DNA of 64,000 nucleotides, taken from NCBI GenBank assembly GCA_021778895.1, contig JAJYBR010000002.1, positions 186,001 through 250,000 of the forward strand, in the 5' to 3' direction. The notes below the pieces were generated by a model. That model saw only the letters and a list, made by a program, of their open reading frames with translations, was not told where the DNA came from and did no database searches. This stretch comes from Actinomycetes bacterium (lineage in GTDB: Bacteria > Actinomycetota > Acidimicrobiia > Acidimicrobiales > RAAP-2). Made by a program: the position numbers and the translations under genes. This document shows, piece by piece, positions 61,850-64,000 of this stretch (position 1 is the first letter of the stretch; every line of letters starts with the position of its first letter).

Positions 61850-63124
61850 ATGAAAGTGCTTGGAAAGAAGAGACGTGCGAGGTCGTACCTCACCGCTCTA
61901 ACGGTTGCCGCACTGGCCGCCACCGCGGGGACCGCCGCGACGGTGTCGGCGGGTGCGAGCTCGGGTGGCACGGTGACCGTCGGGGAGTCGACGACGCTCA
62001 GCGGCTCGATTGCCGAGCTCGGTCAGACGGGCCTGCAGGGAGTGCAGTTCGCCATCAATGCCATCAACGCCCACGGCGGTCTGCTGGGCAAGCAGATCAA
62101 GGTGGTCAGTGCTGATGACGCCGCGACACCGGCAACGGGAGCATCCAATGCCCGCAACTTCATCCTGAACGACCACGCGGTGGCGATGTTCGGCCCGATC
62201 GTGAGCTCGGTCGCATCGGCGGAGGAGCCGGTCGTCACCCAGTACAAGGTGCCGATCTTCTTCTACATCTCCAATGATGTCGCCCTGCTCACCCAGGACT
62301 ACACGCCCTACGCGTTCCAGGTCGTGCCCAACACGGTCATGGAGCCGCGTGCGGCTGCGGACTACCTCGCGCACGTGGTCGGCAAGAAGAAGGTCACCAT
62401 TGGGACCTTCGCGCCCAACTACAGCTTCGGCACGAGCACGGTGGCGGGCTTCATCCAGGCCCTCAAGGACCTGCACGTGAACTACAAGCTGGTGAACCAG
62501 CAGTTCCCGCCGCTCGAGGCGACCAACATCGCCCCGTATCTGTCGGCCCTGGTCGCTGCGCACCCCCAGTACGTGTTCAACGCGCAGTTCGGTGGTGACT
62601 TGGTCACGTTCTCGAAGCAGGCCGCCCAGTACGGCTTCTTCAAGCACACCAAGGTCATCGCGATGTACTCGCGCTACCCGCTGCAGTCCCTCGGCGCGGG
62701 TGCTCCGGCTGGTGCGATCGGCTTCGACCGGGCGCCCTTCTGGGCCCTGGGCAAGACGGGCATGAACGGCACCGGCATGGCGGCGTTCATCAACTCGTTC
62801 AAGGCCAAGTACGGGCAGTACCCGTCGGCGTGGGCGATCATGGGCTACAGCGCGGTCCAGACCTGGGCCTACGGCGTCAAGAAGGCCGGCACGTTCGCCG
62901 GTGCCAAGGTCTCGGCGGCGCTGTCGGGTGCCAACGTTCCCACCATCCGCGGAACGCTGAACCTGCGCGCCTGCGACCACCAGGCCAACGTCCCCGAGTA
63001 CGTGGGCACGGTGTCGGCCAAGACCAACGCCAAGTACCACCTGCGTTTGTGGAACAGCGTGTTCGTGGCCCAGGCCAAGGACATCATGCTGACCTGCGCC
63101 CAGAGCAAGAAGCTGCGCGGCTAA
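61850..63124 (+). CDS. Branched-chain amino-acid ABC transporter binding protein
   Basis: The 424-residue exported receptor belongs to the Leu/Ile/Val-binding (LivK/Periplasmic_binding_6) family. A signal peptide (LTALTVAALAATAGTAATVSA) is followed by VGESTTLSGSIAELGQTGLQGVQFAINAIN and NAHGGLLGKQIKVV, the family opening, and ARNFILNDHAVAMFGPIVSS. The substrate could be an amino acid, amide or aromatic acid. A ribosome binding site GGGAGGGAG lies just before the ATG. LivH-type permease follows after a hairpin. Confidence 0.92.
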   Translation: MKVLGKKRRARSYLTALTVAALAATAGTAATVSAGASSGGTVTVGESTTLSGSIAELGQTGLQGVQFAINAINAHGGLLGKQIKVVSADDAATPATGASNARNFILNDHAVAMFGPIVSSVASAEEPVVTQYKVPIFFYISNDVALLTQDYTPYAFQVVPNTVMEPRAAADYLAHVVGKKKVTIGTFAPNYSFGTSTVAGFIQALKDLHVNYKLVNQQFPPLEATNIAPYLSALVAAHPQYVFNAQFGGDLVTFSKQAAQYGFFKHTKVIAMYSRYPLQSLGAGAPAGAIGFDRAPFWALGKTGMNGTGMAAFINSFKAKYGQYPSAWAIMGYSAVQTWAYGVKKAGTFAGAKVSAALSGANVPTIRGTLNLRACDHQANVPEYVGTVSAKTNAKYHLRLWNSVFVAQAKDIMLTCAQSKKLRG

Positions 63125-63164
63125 CTGCTGTGGCTGCACTCGGAGGCGACTCCGAGGACGGCTC

Positions 63165-63194
63165 CCGGCGCCACGGGATTTCCCGTGGCGCCGG
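63165..63194. terminator. Strong hairpin between binding-protein and permease genes
   Basis: CCGGCGCCACGGGA-TT-TCCCGTGGCGCCGG is a perfect 14-bp stem with a 2-base apex. There is no T-run. In ABC operons such hairpins stabilise or attenuate the message so the binding protein is made in excess. It could do that here. Confidence 0.75.
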
Positions 63195-63233
63195 GGTGGC
63201 CGATCGTGCAGGCTGGACGGTGGAGAGGGATGA

Positions 63234-64000
63234 GTGGCCCGCTTTCTGACTGAGACCATTGGCACGCTGAGCGACGCGAGTTCGCTCTTCGTCGTCGCGG
63301 CCGGGCTCACCCTGGTCTTTGGCGCCATGCGCGTCATCAACCTGGCGCACGGCACCTTCTACATGTACGGCGCCTTCGCCGTCACCACGTTCGCCGGCAC
63401 GGCGAGCGGGCTGCGCTTCTGGGTGGCCATCGTCGTGGCGGCCCTGGTCGTGGCGGCCCTCGGCGCCGTCGTCCAGCTGGGCGTGGTGCGCTTCGTCGTG
63501 GGCAAGGAGCCCCTCACCCAACTGGTGGCCACCTTCGCCGTCCTGTACATCCTGGCCGACGTGGCGCTGCACCTGTGGGGTAGCGGAGCGCGCAGCGTGT
63601 CGGCGCCGCTCGGTGTCTCGGGCACCTTCACCCTGGCCGGCGCGTACCTGCCCGTCTACGACCTGGTCATCATCGGCGTGGCGGTCCTCGTGGGCCTGGT
63701 CCTGTGGCTGCTGCTCAGCCACACGTCGCTCGGCTGGATGATCCGGGCCGCGGTCGACGACCCCGAGCTGCTCCAGTCCGGTGGCGTCAACTTGCGCCGC
63801 CTGCACCTGGCGGTCTTCGCCACGGGCGCCCTCCTGGCGGCTCTGGCCGGCGCCATCATCACTCCGCAGATCTCCGTCGCTCCCGGGATGGACCAGTCGA
63901 TCATCGTCTCCTCGCTGCTGGTGGTCGTCATCGGCGGTCTGGGCTCGGTCGTGGGAACCGCGTTCGCGGCCCTCATCATCGGGATCGCCGACACCGTCGG
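63234..64000 (+). CDS. LivH-type branched-chain amino-acid permease, 3' end missing
   Basis: This partial membrane permease starts at GTG 63234 after GGAGAGGGA; a nearby ATG at 63230 opens a frame that stops at once. The first 255 codons show the family pattern: LVFGAMRVINLAHGTFYMYGA, the GVVRFVVGKEPLTQLVATFA region, IRAAVDDPELLQSGGVNLRR, and VIGGLGSVVGTAFAALIIG. Several TM helices are visible. LivM, LivG and LivF are expected just beyond the right edge. Confidence 0.93.
   Translation, partial: MARFLTETIGTLSDASSLFVVAAGLTLVFGAMRVINLAHGTFYMYGAFAVTTFAGTASGLRFWVAIVVAALVVAALGAVVQLGVVRFVVGKEPLTQLVATFAVLYILADVALHLWGSGARSVSAPLGVSGTFTLAGAYLPVYDLVIIGVAVLVGLVLWLLLSHTSLGWMIRAAVDDPELLQSGGVNLRRLHLAVFATGALLAALAGAIITPQISVAPGMDQSIIVSSLLVVVIGGLGSVVGTAFAALIIGIADTV

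Overview
The window is GC-rich throughout (I judge near 70%, not computed) and carries the chromosomal replication-origin neighbourhood of an actinomycete. The order parA - parS sites - rsmG - jag - yidC - yidD - rnpA - rpmH - (divergent) dnaA - dnaN - recF - DciA-like gene - gyrB - gyrA, followed by an fhaA-fhaB-pstP-pbpA-pknB-crgA locus, is actinobacterial. The absence of gnd between dnaN and recF, the short RsmG, threonine-rich linkers in exported proteins and the two-domain GNAT proteins suggest a deep lineage such as Acidimicrobiia. That placement is an inference.

Layout. 1-51 is the first 17 codons of parA, leaving the window on the left. 52-1537 has no intact gene. It holds five parS sites, a (GGCC)7 tract and an eroded partial copy of the rsmG 3' end, so it looks like a duplicated segregation centre. 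1538-4797 is the leftward rsmG-jag-yidC-yidD-rnpA-rpmH operon (ribosome modification, membrane insertion, RNase P). 4798-13624 is the rightward replication block. DnaA boxes lie in the rpmH-dnaA and dnaA-dnaN spacers, and the second spacer is the likely oriC core. 13684-32444 is mixed housekeeping and envelope material: an ABC-F ATPase, exported proteins, an SPFH protein, two hydrolases, OsmC, a P1B-5 metal ATPase fused to hemerythrin, a heterodimeric ABC exporter, and a DEAD-box helicase fused to a cold-shock domain. A tRNA-Leu(CAG) sits at 32.5 kb. 32670-38754 is the Ser/Thr-phosphosignalling and cell-wall operon, which lacks the rodA/ftsW and pknA seen in mycobacteria. 38755-44120 is acyl-CoA, thioesterase, pirin and aminotransferase metabolism.

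From about 44.2 kb the content becomes more accessory. It includes a secreted BNR-repeat protein; a small HTH gene with a Clp-N-domain gene, controlled by a symmetrical double operator that also forms a divergent promoter; a MerR-controlled ADH-cupin-aldo/keto reductase operon; a 1852-residue secreted Ig-like and pentapeptide-repeat protein with a nearly identical 324-bp tandem repeat; an ECF sigma factor with a membrane DUF4349 partner; a lipoprotein; and a GNAT gene broken by two compensating frameshifts. The window closes with cytidine deaminase, tRNA-Ile(GAT) and the start of a branched-chain amino-acid ABC operon: a binding protein, a strong hairpin, and a LivH-type permease cut by the right edge.

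The most unusual items are the parS array carrying rsmG debris, the mirror-symmetric divergent promoter/operator at 46475-46520, the giant Ig/pentapeptide protein, the helicase-CSD fusion, the doubly frameshifted GNAT gene, and the rsmG gene with no ordinary start codon for its conserved N-terminus. I saw no CRISPR array, insertion sequence or prophage.
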